Part shown: piece by piece, positions 17,988 to 26,671 of the stretch
Layout: every line of letters starts with the position of its first letter
Position numbering within the stretch: the stretch's first letter is position 1
Source of the DNA: Pseudomonas sp. DNDY-54
GTDB lineage: Bacteria > Pseudomonadota > Gammaproteobacteria > Pseudomonadales > Pseudomonadaceae
NCBI RefSeq assembly: GCF_019880365.1
Contig: NZ_CP082271.1
Span: 248,001-312,000 of the forward strand
Direction: 5' to 3'
Length of the DNA stretch: 64,000 bases
Made by a program: the position numbers and the translations under genes
Notes under the pieces: model-generated
Databases searched by the model: none
The model's input: only the letters and a program-made list of their open reading frames with translations
What the model was told of the DNA's origin: nothing

Positions 17988-18757
17988 CAGGGTTTGATGC
18001 CGCGGTGCAGGGCGACGATGCCGCCCGTCATGTTGTGATAGGTGACGCGCTCAAAACCGGCATCGACCATCATGCCTTTGAGCGTTTCCTGATCCGGGTG
18101 CATGCGGATCGACTCGGCCAGGTAGCGGTAGCTCTCCGAATCGTTGGTGATCAGCTTGCCCATCATCGGGAGCAGGCTGAACGAGTAGGCGTCGTACGCC
18201 TTGGAAAACAGCTGATTAGTGGGCTTGGAAAATTCCAACACCAGCAGCCGTCCGCCGGGCTTGAGCACGCGCAACATGGAGGCGATAGCGTCTTCCTTGT
18301 GCGTCACGTTGCGCAGGCCGAAGGCGATGGTCACCACATCGAAATAGTTGTCGGGGAACGGAAGCTTCTCGGCATCCGCCTGCACGAACTTCACGTTACC
18401 GGCCACGCCCTTGTCCAGCAGGCGGTCACGCCCGACCTTTAGCATCGAGGCGTTGATATCGGCTAGCACAACCTCGCCGGTCGGGCCGACGATGCGCGAG
18501 AACTGTCTCGCCAGATCGCCCGTACCGCCAGCGATGTCCAGTACGCGATTGCCGTGGCGCACGCCGGACAACTCGATGGTGAAGCGCTTCCAGAGGCGAT
18601 GCACGCCGCCGGACATCAGGTCGTTCATCAGGTCGTATTTGGCGGCTACAGAATGGAACACCTCGGCCACCTTGTGCGCCTTCTCGCTCTCCGGCACGTT
18701 CTTGTAGCCGAAGTGGGTGGTGGGTTCTGCGTCACGCTCTTTGCGGGGATCGGTCAT
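17987..18757 (-). CDS. ubiE: Ubiquinone/menaquinone C-methyltransferase UbiE
   Basis: SAM-dependent C-methylation of the demethoxy-quinol ring. From the ATG at 18757 it has 256 residues. Motif I is VLDIAGGTGDLARQF, and the family signatures YDLMNDLMSGGVHRLWKRF and the later RVLKPGGRLLVLEFSKP are complete. An ATG at 18787 would add ten residues without homology. It is the first gene of the minus-strand block down to rsmE and diverges from the PHA-system gene. Confidence 0.96.
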   Translation of the reverse strand: MTDPRKERDAEPTTHFGYKNVPESEKAHKVAEVFHSVAAKYDLMNDLMSGGVHRLWKRFTIELSGVRHGNRVLDIAGGTGDLARQFSRIVGPTGEVVLADINASMLKVGRDRLLDKGVAGNVKFVQADAEKLPFPDNYFDVVTIAFGLRNVTHKEDAIASMLRVLKPGGRLLVLEFSKPTNQLFSKAYDAYSFSLLPMMGKLITNDSESYRYLAESIRMHPDQETLKGMMVDAGFERVTYHNMTGGIVALHRGIKP

Positions 18758-18891
18758 GTCACTGTCACCGGAAGAATGTGCCGGCATTCTAAACCTAAAA
18801 GCGTCGTTGAGCGCGACGCCGCGAGCGGCAAGTCAGCGCAGCGAAGGCAACGTCCGCCCGCGTCCGATGGCCGGTTGCAGCTGCTGCACGC

Positions 18892-18900
18892 TGGTATAGT
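18892..18900 (+). promoter_or_regulatory. Extended -10 element for the PHA-system gene
   Basis: TGGTATAGT matches an extended -10 (TGn TATAAT) 36 bases before the start codon at 18936. A TTGCAG lies 14 bases upstream, too close for a normal -35, which fits an extended -10 promoter. CAGGAG follows as the ribosome binding site. Confidence 0.45.
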
Positions 18901-18935
18901 GCGCCCTTTTTTCGGCCTGCCTTTCAGGAGTCGCC

Positions 18936-19211
18936 ATGGCCCGCATCGTTGTTGAGCGCACCCACACCCTTGGCCGCGAGGTGGCGCGAGAAAAAGCCGA
19001 ACAAGTGGCTGCGAAACTGTCGCGTGAATACGGTGTGAGTTGTGAATGGCAAGGCGATGTGCTGGCTGTGCGGCGTAGCGGGGCGGAGGGCCGCATCGAG
19101 GTGGAAGAGCGCCGCGTTAAAGTCTTGCTGAACCTTGGTTGGCTGCTGTCGGCCATGGGCGGCAATGTCCAGGCGGAGATTGAGCGTGCATTGGACAAGG
19201 CGCTGGCTTGA
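18936..19211 (+). CDS. Polyhydroxyalkanoic acid system family protein
   Basis: A 91-residue protein of the PHA_gran_rgn family, named for its place beside PHA genes. It has alternating helix and strand segments: a conserved REVAREKAEQVAAKLSREYGVSCEWQGD and the end LLSAMGGNVQAEIERALDKALA. The resemblance is to small START/SRPBCC-like ligand proteins. Notably no PHA synthase, depolymerase or phasin gene lies here; the next gene is DUF971. It is transcribed away from ubiE. Confidence 0.85.
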   Translation: MARIVVERTHTLGREVAREKAEQVAAKLSREYGVSCEWQGDVLAVRRSGAEGRIEVEERRVKVLLNLGWLLSAMGGNVQAEIERALDKALA

Positions 19212-19259
19212 GCCGACTGTCGTTGAGCCCATCGGCCGCCCCGACGAGAGGTCCAGGAT

Positions 19260-19289
19260 GTAGGGTGGATGTCGCTTTTTACATCCACC
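19260..19289. repeat. Hairpin repeat of the GTAGGGTGG family
   Basis: GTAGGGTGG begins at 19260, and GGTGGATGT (19264-19272) pairs perfectly with ACATCCACC (19281-19289) around an eight-base loop. The same GTAGGGTG start occurs at 49269. It sits in the short gap where the PHA genes would be expected. Confidence 0.65.
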
Positions 19290-19336
19290 GTGGCGCTGCT
19301 CGGTGAACCTTGGGTCGACCTTGCAGAAGCCTGCCT

Positions 19337-19711
19337 TCAGAGCATCATCTTCACCGGCGAGATGTCCGGATCACGGGACTTTCCTGCTTTCGCCAGTGTG
19401 TCCAGGTAGTCATCCCACAGCTGCTGCTGGTTGCTGGCCAGGTGGTAAAGGTAATCCCAGGTATACAGGCCGCTGTCGTGGCCATCGCTGAACGTGAGTT
19501 TCAGTGCGTATTGGCCGGCCGGCTCGATACCCTCCAGTGCGACGTTGATCTTTCCGGTCTGCAGGATCGGATTACCGTGACCTTGCACCTCGGCTGAGGG
19601 GGAGTGAACGCGGAGGAATTCGGCGGGTAGCACGTAACGCTGCTCTGGGCCATATTCCAGCTCCAGCGTCTTGGAGAGCTTGTGCAGCTTGATGGCGGTT
19701 GGAATGCGCAT
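19337..19711 (-). CDS. DUF971 domain protein (gamma-butyrobetaine hydroxylase-like N-terminal domain)
   Basis: A 124-residue protein made of the small DUF971 domain, which in other proteins is the N-terminal part of gamma-butyrobetaine hydroxylase or lies in iron-sulfur carrier fusions. Key blocks are LELEYGPEQRYVLPAEFLRVHSPSAEVQGHG and SDGHDSGLYTWDYLYHLA, with the conserved HxSGxYxWxYL pattern. It lies downstream of hslU on the same strand (68-base gap), its usual position in pseudomonads. Function unknown. Confidence 0.85.
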   Translation of the reverse strand: MRIPTAIKLHKLSKTLELEYGPEQRYVLPAEFLRVHSPSAEVQGHGNPILQTGKINVALEGIEPAGQYALKLTFSDGHDSGLYTWDYLYHLASNQQQLWDDYLDTLAKAGKSRDPDISPVKMML

Positions 19712-19779
19712 GCCGGGACTCCGGGCGTGGGCGGCATCAGGAGTGGCGCGCTTGCAACTCCTGACTTGTGGCCTCCCGA

Positions 19780-21123
19780 TTAAAGGATGTAGCGCGACAG
19801 GTCTTCGTCTTCGGCCAGCTCACCGAGGTGGCTGTTGACGTAGTCGACGTCGATACGGATCGGTTCGCCATTCTGTTGGCCGGCCAGATCGCCGGCACTG
19901 AACGACACCTCCTCCAGCAAGCGCTCCAGCAAGGTGTGAAGACGGCGTGCACCGATGTTCTCGGTCTTCTCGTTCACTTGCCAGGCGATCTGCGCCAGAC
20001 GCTTGATGCCATCCTCGGCGAATTCGATGCCCAGCCCTTCGGTCTTGAGCAGTTCACGGTACTGCTCAGTGAGCGAGGCGTGCGGTTCGGTGAGGATGCG
20101 TTCGAAGTCTTCCGGCGACAGCGCCTTGAGCTCGACCCGGATCGGCAGGCGACCTTGTAGTTCAGGCACCAGATCGCTGGGCTTGGACAGGTGAAACGCG
20201 CCCGATGCAATGAACAGGATGTGATCGGTCTTGACCATGCCGAGCTTGGTGTTGACGGTGCTGCCTTCGATCAGCGGCAGCAGGTCGCGCTGCACGCCTT
20301 CGCGTGACACATCGGCGCCGCTGGTGTTGCCGCGTTTGGCAACCTTGTCGATCTCATCGATGAAGACGATGCCGTGCTGCTCCACGGCTTCCAGCGCACG
20401 GGCTTTCAATTCTTCTTCGTTGACCAACCGGGCCGCTTCCTCGTCGCGGACCAGCTTGAGCGCATCCTTGATCTTCAGCTTGCGGCTCTTCTTCTTGCCC
20501 TTGCCCATGTTGGAGAACAGGTTCTGCAGCTGGTTGGTCATCTCCTCCATGCCGGGTGGGGCCATGATTTCCACGCCGCCTGGGTTCTCGGCGACTTCGA
20601 TATCGATTTCCTTGTCGTCCAGCTGGCCTTCGCGAAGGCGTTTGCGGAACAGTTGGCGGGTGTTTGAATCGGTGCTCTGCACCGGCTCGTCACTGAAACC
20701 GGCGGGGCGTGCCTGGGGCAGCAGGGCGTCGAGAATCCGCTCTTCGGCGGCATCCTCGGCACGATGACGCATCTTGTCGACTTCCTGCTCACGCATCATT
20801 TTCAGCGCGGCATCGGCCAGGTCGCGGATGATCGACTCCACGTCACGACCGACGTAGCCGACTTCGGTAAATTTCGTCGCTTCGACTTTGATGAAGGGGG
20901 CATTGGCCAGCTTGGCTAGGCGGCGGGCGATCTCGGTCTTGCCGACGCCGGTCGGGCCGATCATAAGGATGTTCTTCGGGGTGACTTCCGGGCGCAGCTC
21001 GGGGGAGAGCTGCATGCGCCGCCAACGGTTGCGCAGGGCAATGGCGACGGCTCGCTTGGCGTCGTCCTGGCCGATGATGTGGCGGTTGAGTTCGTGGACG
21101 ATCTCGCGGGGCGTCATGGACAT
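19780..21123 (-). CDS. hslU: ATP-dependent protease ATPase subunit HslU
   Basis: AAA+ unfoldase of the HslUV (ClpYQ) protease. At 447 residues it is full length. The Walker A motif GPTGVGKTEIARRLAKL is near residue 55, the pore motif region GYVGRDVES follows, Walker B is IVFIDEIDKVAKR, and the C-terminal end SRYIL, which docks into HslV, is intact. It follows hslV after 28 bases and is driven by the same heat-shock promoter. Confidence 0.97.
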   Translation of the reverse strand: MSMTPREIVHELNRHIIGQDDAKRAVAIALRNRWRRMQLSPELRPEVTPKNILMIGPTGVGKTEIARRLAKLANAPFIKVEATKFTEVGYVGRDVESIIRDLADAALKMMREQEVDKMRHRAEDAAEERILDALLPQARPAGFSDEPVQSTDSNTRQLFRKRLREGQLDDKEIDIEVAENPGGVEIMAPPGMEEMTNQLQNLFSNMGKGKKKSRKLKIKDALKLVRDEEAARLVNEEELKARALEAVEQHGIVFIDEIDKVAKRGNTSGADVSREGVQRDLLPLIEGSTVNTKLGMVKTDHILFIASGAFHLSKPSDLVPELQGRLPIRVELKALSPEDFERILTEPHASLTEQYRELLKTEGLGIEFAEDGIKRLAQIAWQVNEKTENIGARRLHTLLERLLEEVSFSAGDLAGQQNGEPIRIDVDYVNSHLGELAEDEDLSRYIL

Positions 21124-21151
21124 GGTGCGGTACTCCGGGGCTCGAGGACGG

Positions 21152-21688
21152 TCAGACCGCGCTGTCGAGCTCCTCGATGGTCAAGTTCTGGTTGGTGAAG
21201 ACGCAGATGGTGCCGGCGATGTTCAGCGCGGTTTCGGTGATGTCCTGCGCGGACATGCTCTCGTCGCCTTTTTGCATCAAGGCCATAGCGGCAGCCTGGG
21301 CGAAACCGCCACCCGAGCCCATGGCGATCAGGTCGTTTTCGGGCTGCACGACGTCACCATTGCCGGTAATGATCAGTGACGCGTCTTTATTCGCCACGGC
21401 CAACATGGCTTCCAGGCGGCTCAGCGAGCGATCGGTCCGCCAGTCCTTAGCCAGCTCCACGGCGGCACGAACAAGGTGACCCTGATGTTTTTCCAGCTGG
21501 CCCTCGAAGCGCTCGAACAGCGTGAAGGCGTCGGCCGTTGCACCGGCAAAGCCGGCCAGTACCTGACCGTGATAAAGACGACGGACTTTCTTCGCGTTGC
21601 CTTTCATCACGGTGTTGCCGAGGGACACCTGGCCGTCGCCGCCCATGACGACTTTGCCGTTGCGGCGGACTGAAACGATGGTGGTCAA
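21152..21688 (-). CDS. hslV: ATP-dependent protease peptidase subunit HslV
   Basis: Threonine protease of the HslUV complex. The start is a TTG at 21688, which places the catalytic Thr at residue 2 (mature N-terminus TTIVSVRR) and has GGAGAAA nine bases upstream; 178 residues. An ATG in the same frame at 21757 lies inside the heat-shock promoter, between its -35 and -10, and cannot be the start. Other family blocks are GGDGQVSLGNTVMK and GFAGATADAFTLFERFE. Confidence 0.96.
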   Translation of the reverse strand: MTTIVSVRRNGKVVMGGDGQVSLGNTVMKGNAKKVRRLYHGQVLAGFAGATADAFTLFERFEGQLEKHQGHLVRAAVELAKDWRTDRSLSRLEAMLAVANKDASLIITGNGDVVQPENDLIAMGSGGGFAQAAAMALMQKGDESMSAQDITETALNIAGTICVFTNQNLTIEELDSAV

Positions 21689-21734
21689 AGGAATTTCTCC
21701 ACACTGCGGGGCGATGAATGCCCGAATGCGGTTG

Positions 21735-21763
21735 ATATGGGGGACATCCTCCCGCATTTCAAC
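21735..21763 (-). promoter_or_regulatory. Sigma-32 heat-shock promoter of hslVU
   Basis: On the minus strand GTTGAAA and CCCCATAT are separated by 14 bases, matching the sigma-32 consensus CTTGAAA-N(11-16)-CCCCATNT with one mismatch in the -35. The predicted transcription start lies about 40 bases upstream of the TTG start of hslV. This agrees with heat-shock control of hslVU in other bacteria. Confidence 0.8.
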
Positions 21764-21788
21764 CGGCGTTCAGGAATCGCTTGGGGAA

Positions 21789-21808
21789 GCCCGGCGCGAC
21801 GGCCGGGC
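21789..21808 (-). terminator. Hairpin after the YdeP-type gene
   Basis: GCCCGGC (21789-21795) pairs perfectly with GCCGGGC (21802-21808) around a six-base loop, just beyond the stop of the oxidoreductase gene on the minus strand and followed by TT. It separates that gene from the hslVU promoter. Confidence 0.5.
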
Positions 21809-21818
21809 GAGATGTGGC

Positions 21819-24182
21819 TTAGGCCGCGCCGACCCCGGCAGGGGGATCGGGCTCGACCGGGACTTTTTGGTCATCGCTGAAGGCGATGACCTTGCGCAGG
21901 CGCACGGGGATCGACTTGGCCGCCGGAACCTTGCTGCGTTTGGCGTGGTGCCAGACCGGGAGGAGCGCATTGCATTCGGGGTAATACCCGGCGCAACAAC
22001 CTTCCGGAATTCCGTAAGGGGTTACCCGCAGCGGCCCCACCGCACGATGCACACCGTCGTCGGCCACGGTGACGGCTTCGATTTTGTCGCCTTCAGCCAG
22101 TCCGAGGCGCGCCATGTCGTTGCAGTTCATCAGGATCACCGCGCGAGTGCCGTGGATACCGCGGAAGCGATCGTTGTAGCCATAGACGGTGGTATTGAAC
22201 TGATCATTGCTGCGTAGCGTCATCAGTTGCAGGACGTCGCGCTGTTCATGACCGCCTTCCTCCGTGTCCGGATCCTCTGCGAGCATGGGCGGGTTGATGA
22301 AATTGGCCTTGCCGGTCTCGGTCGCCCACTCGCGCTTGCTCGCTCCCAACGGCCGATGGAAGCCGCCGGGCTCCATCATCCGTACGTTGAAGTCGTGGAA
22401 AATCTCGGGATAGCTCTCGGCAATGGCGTCCCGCACCAAGTCATAGTTGCCGACCCAGGCGTCCCAATCGAGATTCGGATTGTCGACCAGCGTGGCCTTG
22501 GCGAGGCGCGCGACGATTGCCGGCTCCGATAACAGATAGTCCCCCGCAGGTTCGGCGACGCCACGCCAGGCGCGGATGCAGCCCGTGCTGTCCTCGGTGG
22601 TGTTGCGCTGCTCGCCTGTGGCCTGGCGATCAATCTCAGTGCGACCCAGGCAGGGCAGAACGTAGGACACCTTCCCCGTAATCAGATGATTGCGGTTGAG
22701 CTTGGTTGAAATCTGCACGGAGAGCTGCAGGTTGCGCCAGGCCGGCTCCATTTGCAGGGTGTCCGGAATGGCCCGGACGAAGTTGCCGCCCATGGCGATA
22801 AAGCCTTTGATCTTGCCGGCGAGAATCCCTTCGCAGGCTTCGATGGTATTTACCCCGTCCTCGGTAGGTGACTCGAAGCCGAACTGACGGCGGAGATTTT
22901 CGGCGGGCACCTTTGCCGCTTTCTCGGTAATGCCGACGGTACGCTGGCCCTGCACGTTGGAGTGGCCGCGTACGGGCAGGATGCCGGCGCCTACCTTGCC
23001 CATATTGCCGCGTAACAGCAGCAGATTGACCAGCATCTGGATTGCCTCAACGCCGTGGCGGTGTTGGGTCAGGCCCATGCCATAGGCCGCCACAACCCGC
23101 TTGCAGCCGGCGTAGGTCACCGCGGCCGCCTCCATTGCGCTGCGGCTTAGCCCCGCGCGGCGCTCCAGCACCGGCCAGCTGTAACCACACATACGCTCCT
23201 TGAATGCCTCGAAGCCGTGGGTGTGTTCCTTGATGAATTCGACATCCAGCACGCGGGGACGGCCGGCGGCCGCCGCGGCGTCGTCCATGGCGAACAGCGC
23301 CTTGCACATGCCGGCGATGGCCGCTATATCGCCTCCGATCTTCAATTGGTGGTACTGGGTGCTGATGGTGGTTTCGTCCGGCGTCAGCATTTCCCGTGGC
23401 GATTGCGGATTGACGAAGCGCTCCAGGCCGCGCTCGCGGATCGGGTTGAAGGTAATGATCGGCGCGCCGCGCTCGCGGGCTTCCTGCAAGTCATGCAGCA
23501 TGCGCGGGCTGCAGGTGCCGGTGTTCTGGCCGAAGAACAACATGCCGTCCATCTTTTCCAGATCATTCAGCGTGACGGTCGCCACCGGCACGCCGATGCT
23601 CTCCGGCAGTGCTACCGACGAGCTCTCATGGCACATGTTGGAGCTGTCCGGCAGGTTGTTGGTGCCATACATGCGCGCCATCAGCGCATACATGTACGCC
23701 GTCTCGAGCGAGGCGCGCCCGGACATGTAGAAAACCACGTCGTTGGGGTCTGCCATGGCTTTGAGTTCGCGACCGATCTCCTCGAAGGCCTGCTCCCAGC
23801 TGACCTGCTGATACTTGTCACTGGCCGGGTCGTAGCGCAGCGGATGCGTCAGTCGGCCTTGCTGCTCGAGGTCGAAGTCCGTCCAGTTGAGCAACTCGGT
23901 AACGGTGTGGCGGTTGAAAAACTCGGGGCCGCAGCGGCGGCTCGTGTTTTCCCACGCGGTGGCCTTGGCGCCGTTCTCGCAGAATGACAACGGTCGTGAT
24001 GGGTGTGGCTTGGCCCAGGCGCAGCTGACGCAGGCGAATCCGTCGATTGGCTTGTTCTGCTTGAGCAGCAGTGATGCGCCCGAGAGTGGGATTTTTTCAC
24101 GGATGAGGATGTTGGCGACCGAATAGGCCGAGCCCCAGCCGCCCGAAGGCGCGTCATAGGGCTTGAACGTTGGCTTGCTCAC
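21819..24182 (-). CDS. FdhF/YdeP family molybdopterin oxidoreductase
   Basis: A 787-residue molybdopterin-dependent oxidoreductase of the YdeP group, related to the formate dehydrogenase H alpha subunit. The N-terminus has a Cys-x2-Cys pair (residues 51 and 54, in CVSCAW) and a further Cys at 68, reduced compared with the four-Cys cluster site of FdhF. The cofactor-binding blocks MSGRASLETAYMYALMARMYGTNN and the C-terminal dinucleotide-binding part (MTLRSNDQFNTTVYGYNDRFRG) are clear. No twin-arginine signal, so probably cytoplasmic. No fdhD or accessory gene adjoins it. E. coli YdeP is linked to acid resistance; the reaction here is unknown. Confidence 0.88.
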   Translation of the reverse strand: MSKPTFKPYDAPSGGWGSAYSVANILIREKIPLSGASLLLKQNKPIDGFACVSCAWAKPHPSRPLSFCENGAKATAWENTSRRCGPEFFNRHTVTELLNWTDFDLEQQGRLTHPLRYDPASDKYQQVSWEQAFEEIGRELKAMADPNDVVFYMSGRASLETAYMYALMARMYGTNNLPDSSNMCHESSSVALPESIGVPVATVTLNDLEKMDGMLFFGQNTGTCSPRMLHDLQEARERGAPIITFNPIRERGLERFVNPQSPREMLTPDETTISTQYHQLKIGGDIAAIAGMCKALFAMDDAAAAAGRPRVLDVEFIKEHTHGFEAFKERMCGYSWPVLERRAGLSRSAMEAAAVTYAGCKRVVAAYGMGLTQHRHGVEAIQMLVNLLLLRGNMGKVGAGILPVRGHSNVQGQRTVGITEKAAKVPAENLRRQFGFESPTEDGVNTIEACEGILAGKIKGFIAMGGNFVRAIPDTLQMEPAWRNLQLSVQISTKLNRNHLITGKVSYVLPCLGRTEIDRQATGEQRNTTEDSTGCIRAWRGVAEPAGDYLLSEPAIVARLAKATLVDNPNLDWDAWVGNYDLVRDAIAESYPEIFHDFNVRMMEPGGFHRPLGASKREWATETGKANFINPPMLAEDPDTEEGGHEQRDVLQLMTLRSNDQFNTTVYGYNDRFRGIHGTRAVILMNCNDMARLGLAEGDKIEAVTVADDGVHRAVGPLRVTPYGIPEGCCAGYYPECNALLPVWHHAKRSKVPAAKSIPVRLRKVIAFSDDQKVPVEPDPPAGVGAA

Positions 24183-24308
24183 GTCGTACTCCTTTGCGCT
24201 GGCCGCGAATGCGCGGCGGCGGGTATCTAGTTACGACGTGGAGCCGGTTTGAACGTTCAACCGTGTGGATGACAGGGGTATCTGCGACTGACGAGCGTTG
24301 CCGCCACG

Positions 24309-24770
24309 CTACTCAAGGGCGAAGTCCAGCTGCCGCCAGGCTTCGTAAACGGCCACGGCGACGGTATTGGAAAGGTTCAGGCTGCGGCTGTCTGGGCGCA
24401 TCGGCAGGCGTACACGATGTTCGCTGGGCAATGCGTCGCGAATGTCTGGCGGCAGCCCACGACTTTCCGGGCCGAACAGAAACGCATCGCCGCGTCGGTA
24501 TTGCACCTGGTGGAAGGGCTGCGAGCCTTTGGTGGTGAAAGCGAACAGCCGCGTCGGGCCGATACTCGCCAGGCAGCTCGGCAGGTCCGCGTGGCGTTTG
24601 AGAGGGGCATATTCGTGGTAATCCAGACCCGCGCGCCGCAAGCGCTTGTCGTCCAGCTCAAACCCCAGCGGCTCGATCAGATGCAAGCTGCAGCCGGCGT
24701 TGGCGCAGAGCCTGATAATGTTGCCGGTATTCGGCGGAATCTCCGGCTGGAAAAGGATCACGTGGAACAT
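24309..24770 (-). CDS. trmL: tRNA (cytidine(34)-2'-O)-methyltransferase
   Basis: SPOUT methyltransferase that 2'-O-methylates the wobble base of tRNA-Leu isoacceptors. The start MFHVILFQPEIPPNTGNIIRL is characteristic; the knot region is LFGPESRGLPPDI and LPMRPDSRSLNLSNTVAVAVYEAWRQ. 153 residues from the ATG at 24770; an ATG at 24779 adds three. The start codon overlaps, on the opposite strand, the likely start of the next gene. Confidence 0.94.
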   Translation of the reverse strand: MFHVILFQPEIPPNTGNIIRLCANAGCSLHLIEPLGFELDDKRLRRAGLDYHEYAPLKRHADLPSCLASIGPTRLFAFTTKGSQPFHQVQYRRGDAFLFGPESRGLPPDIRDALPSEHRVRLPMRPDSRSLNLSNTVAVAVYEAWRQLDFALE

Positions 24771-25209
24771 GCGCGTCACCGACTCTGAAAACGACCGGCA
24801 TTCTACTGCGCCAGGCGATCCGCTACGCCGTCATCGTCGGCGCTTTTTTGGCTCGCTGGTGCTGATCGGGTTGCTGGTTGGCGCGATGATCGGGCGCCTC
24901 ATGGCGCCGGGGCCGGTCGAACTGCTGCGCATCGAGCCGGTGGCTGGCGGCATGCAGCTCTGGTTCGATCGAGAGCCGGAGCTCTACAGTCAAGCGGTGG
25001 ACGGCGCGGTCGGCATGCTGTTCCAGGCGCAGGGTGGCACCGCCGATGGACGGCTGGACCTGGATGGCACGACGGTCGGGTGGCGCCTGCAAACCACCGA
25101 GAGGGGGTTGCTGTTGCACTTCGTGGCGACCCGGCCGCTCACCGCTGAGTGGAGCGGCGATGAGCGGGGTGGCGACTGGCTGCTCAATGTTCGGGTGACG
25201 CCGCGCTGA
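24769..25209 (+). CDS. Hypothetical membrane-anchored protein
   Basis: About 146 residues if it starts at the ATG at 24769. There is one predicted membrane helix near residues 28-46 (FFGSLVLIGLLVGAMIGRL) after a basic segment, so the N-terminus is inside and the rest periplasmic. The periplasmic part reads as a beta-rich domain (LLRIEPVAGGMQLWFDREPELY, GWRLQTTERGLLLHF). I do not recognise it. It lies between trmL and ntrC, converging on ntrC; homologues occupy this place in other pseudomonads as far as I recall. Confidence 0.65.
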   Translation: MRVTDSENDRHSTAPGDPLRRHRRRFFGSLVLIGLLVGAMIGRLMAPGPVELLRIEPVAGGMQLWFDREPELYSQAVDGAVGMLFQAQGGTADGRLDLDGTTVGWRLQTTERGLLLHFVATRPLTAEWSGDERGGDWLLNVRVTPR

Positions 25210-25234
25210 TAGATCGCCGACGCGCGCGCGTCGG

Positions 25235-26671
25235 TCAGCTGTCTTCGCCCTCGTCCTCATCGCCACCATCGCCGCCCATGCCCAGTTCTTTGATCTTGCG
25301 CGTCAGCGTATTGCGACCCCAACCCAGCAGCAGGGCCGCATCGCGGCGTCGACCAGCGGTGTGCTTGAGTGCAGTCTCGATCATGATGCGCTCGAAGGCC
25401 GGCACGGCTTCGTCCAGCAGGTTCGACTGACCACGCGCCAGCGCCAGATCGGCCCACTGGTGCAGCGCCTGCTCCCAGTTGTTTGCTGGCATGGCGTCGG
25501 CGGGTTGGTTGAGCAGTTCCGGTGGCAGGTCGCTGACATGTACCTCGCGCCCGGAGGCCATCACGGTGATCCAGCGGCAGGTGTTTTCCAGCTGGCGTAC
25601 GTTGCCCGGCCACGGCAGGTTCTGCAGGTATTCCTCGGTCTCGTGCTTGAGCAGCTTGGTCTCGACGGCGAGCTCCTGAGCCGCGCTGGCGAGAAAATGG
25701 CGGGCCAATGCAGGGATGTCTGCGCGCCGATCCGACAGGCGAGGGATATGGATGCGGATGACGTTCAGACGGTGAAACAGGTCTTCCCGGAATTTACCGG
25801 CCTGCACCAGTGTTTCCAGGTCTTGATGCGTCGCGGCAATGATGCGCACATCGACCTTGACCGGGGTATGCCCACCGACCCGGTAGAACTCGCCATCGGC
25901 CAGTACGCGCAGCAGGCGGGTCTGGGTATCGGCCGGCATGTCGCCGATTTCGTCGAGAAACAGCGTGCCGCCATCCGCTTGTTCGAAACGCCCGCGGCGT
26001 TGGTTGGCCGCGCCCGTAAACGCCCCTTTTTCGTGACCAAACAGCTCGGATTCCATTAGGTCCTTCGGGATCGCTGCCATGTTCAACGCGATGAACGGTG
26101 ACGCCGCTCGGGGGCTGTGGCGGTGCAGTGCGTGTGCAACCAGCTCCTTGCCGGTACCGGATTCGCCGTTGATCAGCACCGTGATGTTGGAGTGCGACAG
26201 GCGACCAATGGCGCGAAAGACCTCCTGCATGGCCGGCGCTTCGCCAATGATCTCTGGCGTATGGTGCTGGTGGGCCGGCTCCTGCAGGTGTTGCTGTTCC
26301 TGCGCGTGCTGGTTGGCGCGCTTGACCAGCGCGACCGCATCGTCGACGTCGAAAGGCTTGGGCAGGTATTCGAACGCGCCGCCCTGATAAGACGCCACCG
26401 CGCTGTCCAGGTCCGAGTGCGCGGTCATGATGATCACCGGCAGGCGCGGGTACTGTTCGCGGATCTGTTTCAGCAGGTCCAGGCCGCTGGTGCCCGGCAT
26501 GCGGATATCGGAAATGATGACATCCGGCTGTTGCCGCGACAGGCGGGAAAGCACACCGTCGGCGCTGTCAAAGCTCTGTGTGGCCATGCCGTCCTGCTGC
26601 AGCGCCTTCTCGAGTACCCAGCGGATGGAGCGGTCGTCGTCGACGATCCAGACGTTTTCGCTTTGGCTCAT
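25235..26671 (-). CDS. ntrC: Nitrogen regulation response regulator NtrC
   Basis: Sigma-54 activator of nitrogen-limitation genes. 478 residues from the ATG at 26671. Receiver domain: acidic pair Asp11-Asp12 and phospho-acceptor Asp55. AAA+ domain: Walker A GESGTGKE at 169-176 and the sigma-54 contact loop GAFTGA at 216-221. A C-terminal Fis-type helix-turn-helix ends in ALLLGWGRNTLTRKIKELG. An upstream in-frame ATG at 26740 lies inside ntrB. It overlaps the ntrB stop by four bases. Confidence 0.96.
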   Translation of the reverse strand: MSQSENVWIVDDDRSIRWVLEKALQQDGMATQSFDSADGVLSRLSRQQPDVIISDIRMPGTSGLDLLKQIREQYPRLPVIIMTAHSDLDSAVASYQGGAFEYLPKPFDVDDAVALVKRANQHAQEQQHLQEPAHQHHTPEIIGEAPAMQEVFRAIGRLSHSNITVLINGESGTGKELVAHALHRHSPRAASPFIALNMAAIPKDLMESELFGHEKGAFTGAANQRRGRFEQADGGTLFLDEIGDMPADTQTRLLRVLADGEFYRVGGHTPVKVDVRIIAATHQDLETLVQAGKFREDLFHRLNVIRIHIPRLSDRRADIPALARHFLASAAQELAVETKLLKHETEEYLQNLPWPGNVRQLENTCRWITVMASGREVHVSDLPPELLNQPADAMPANNWEQALHQWADLALARGQSNLLDEAVPAFERIMIETALKHTAGRRRDAALLLGWGRNTLTRKIKELGMGGDGGDEDEGEDS

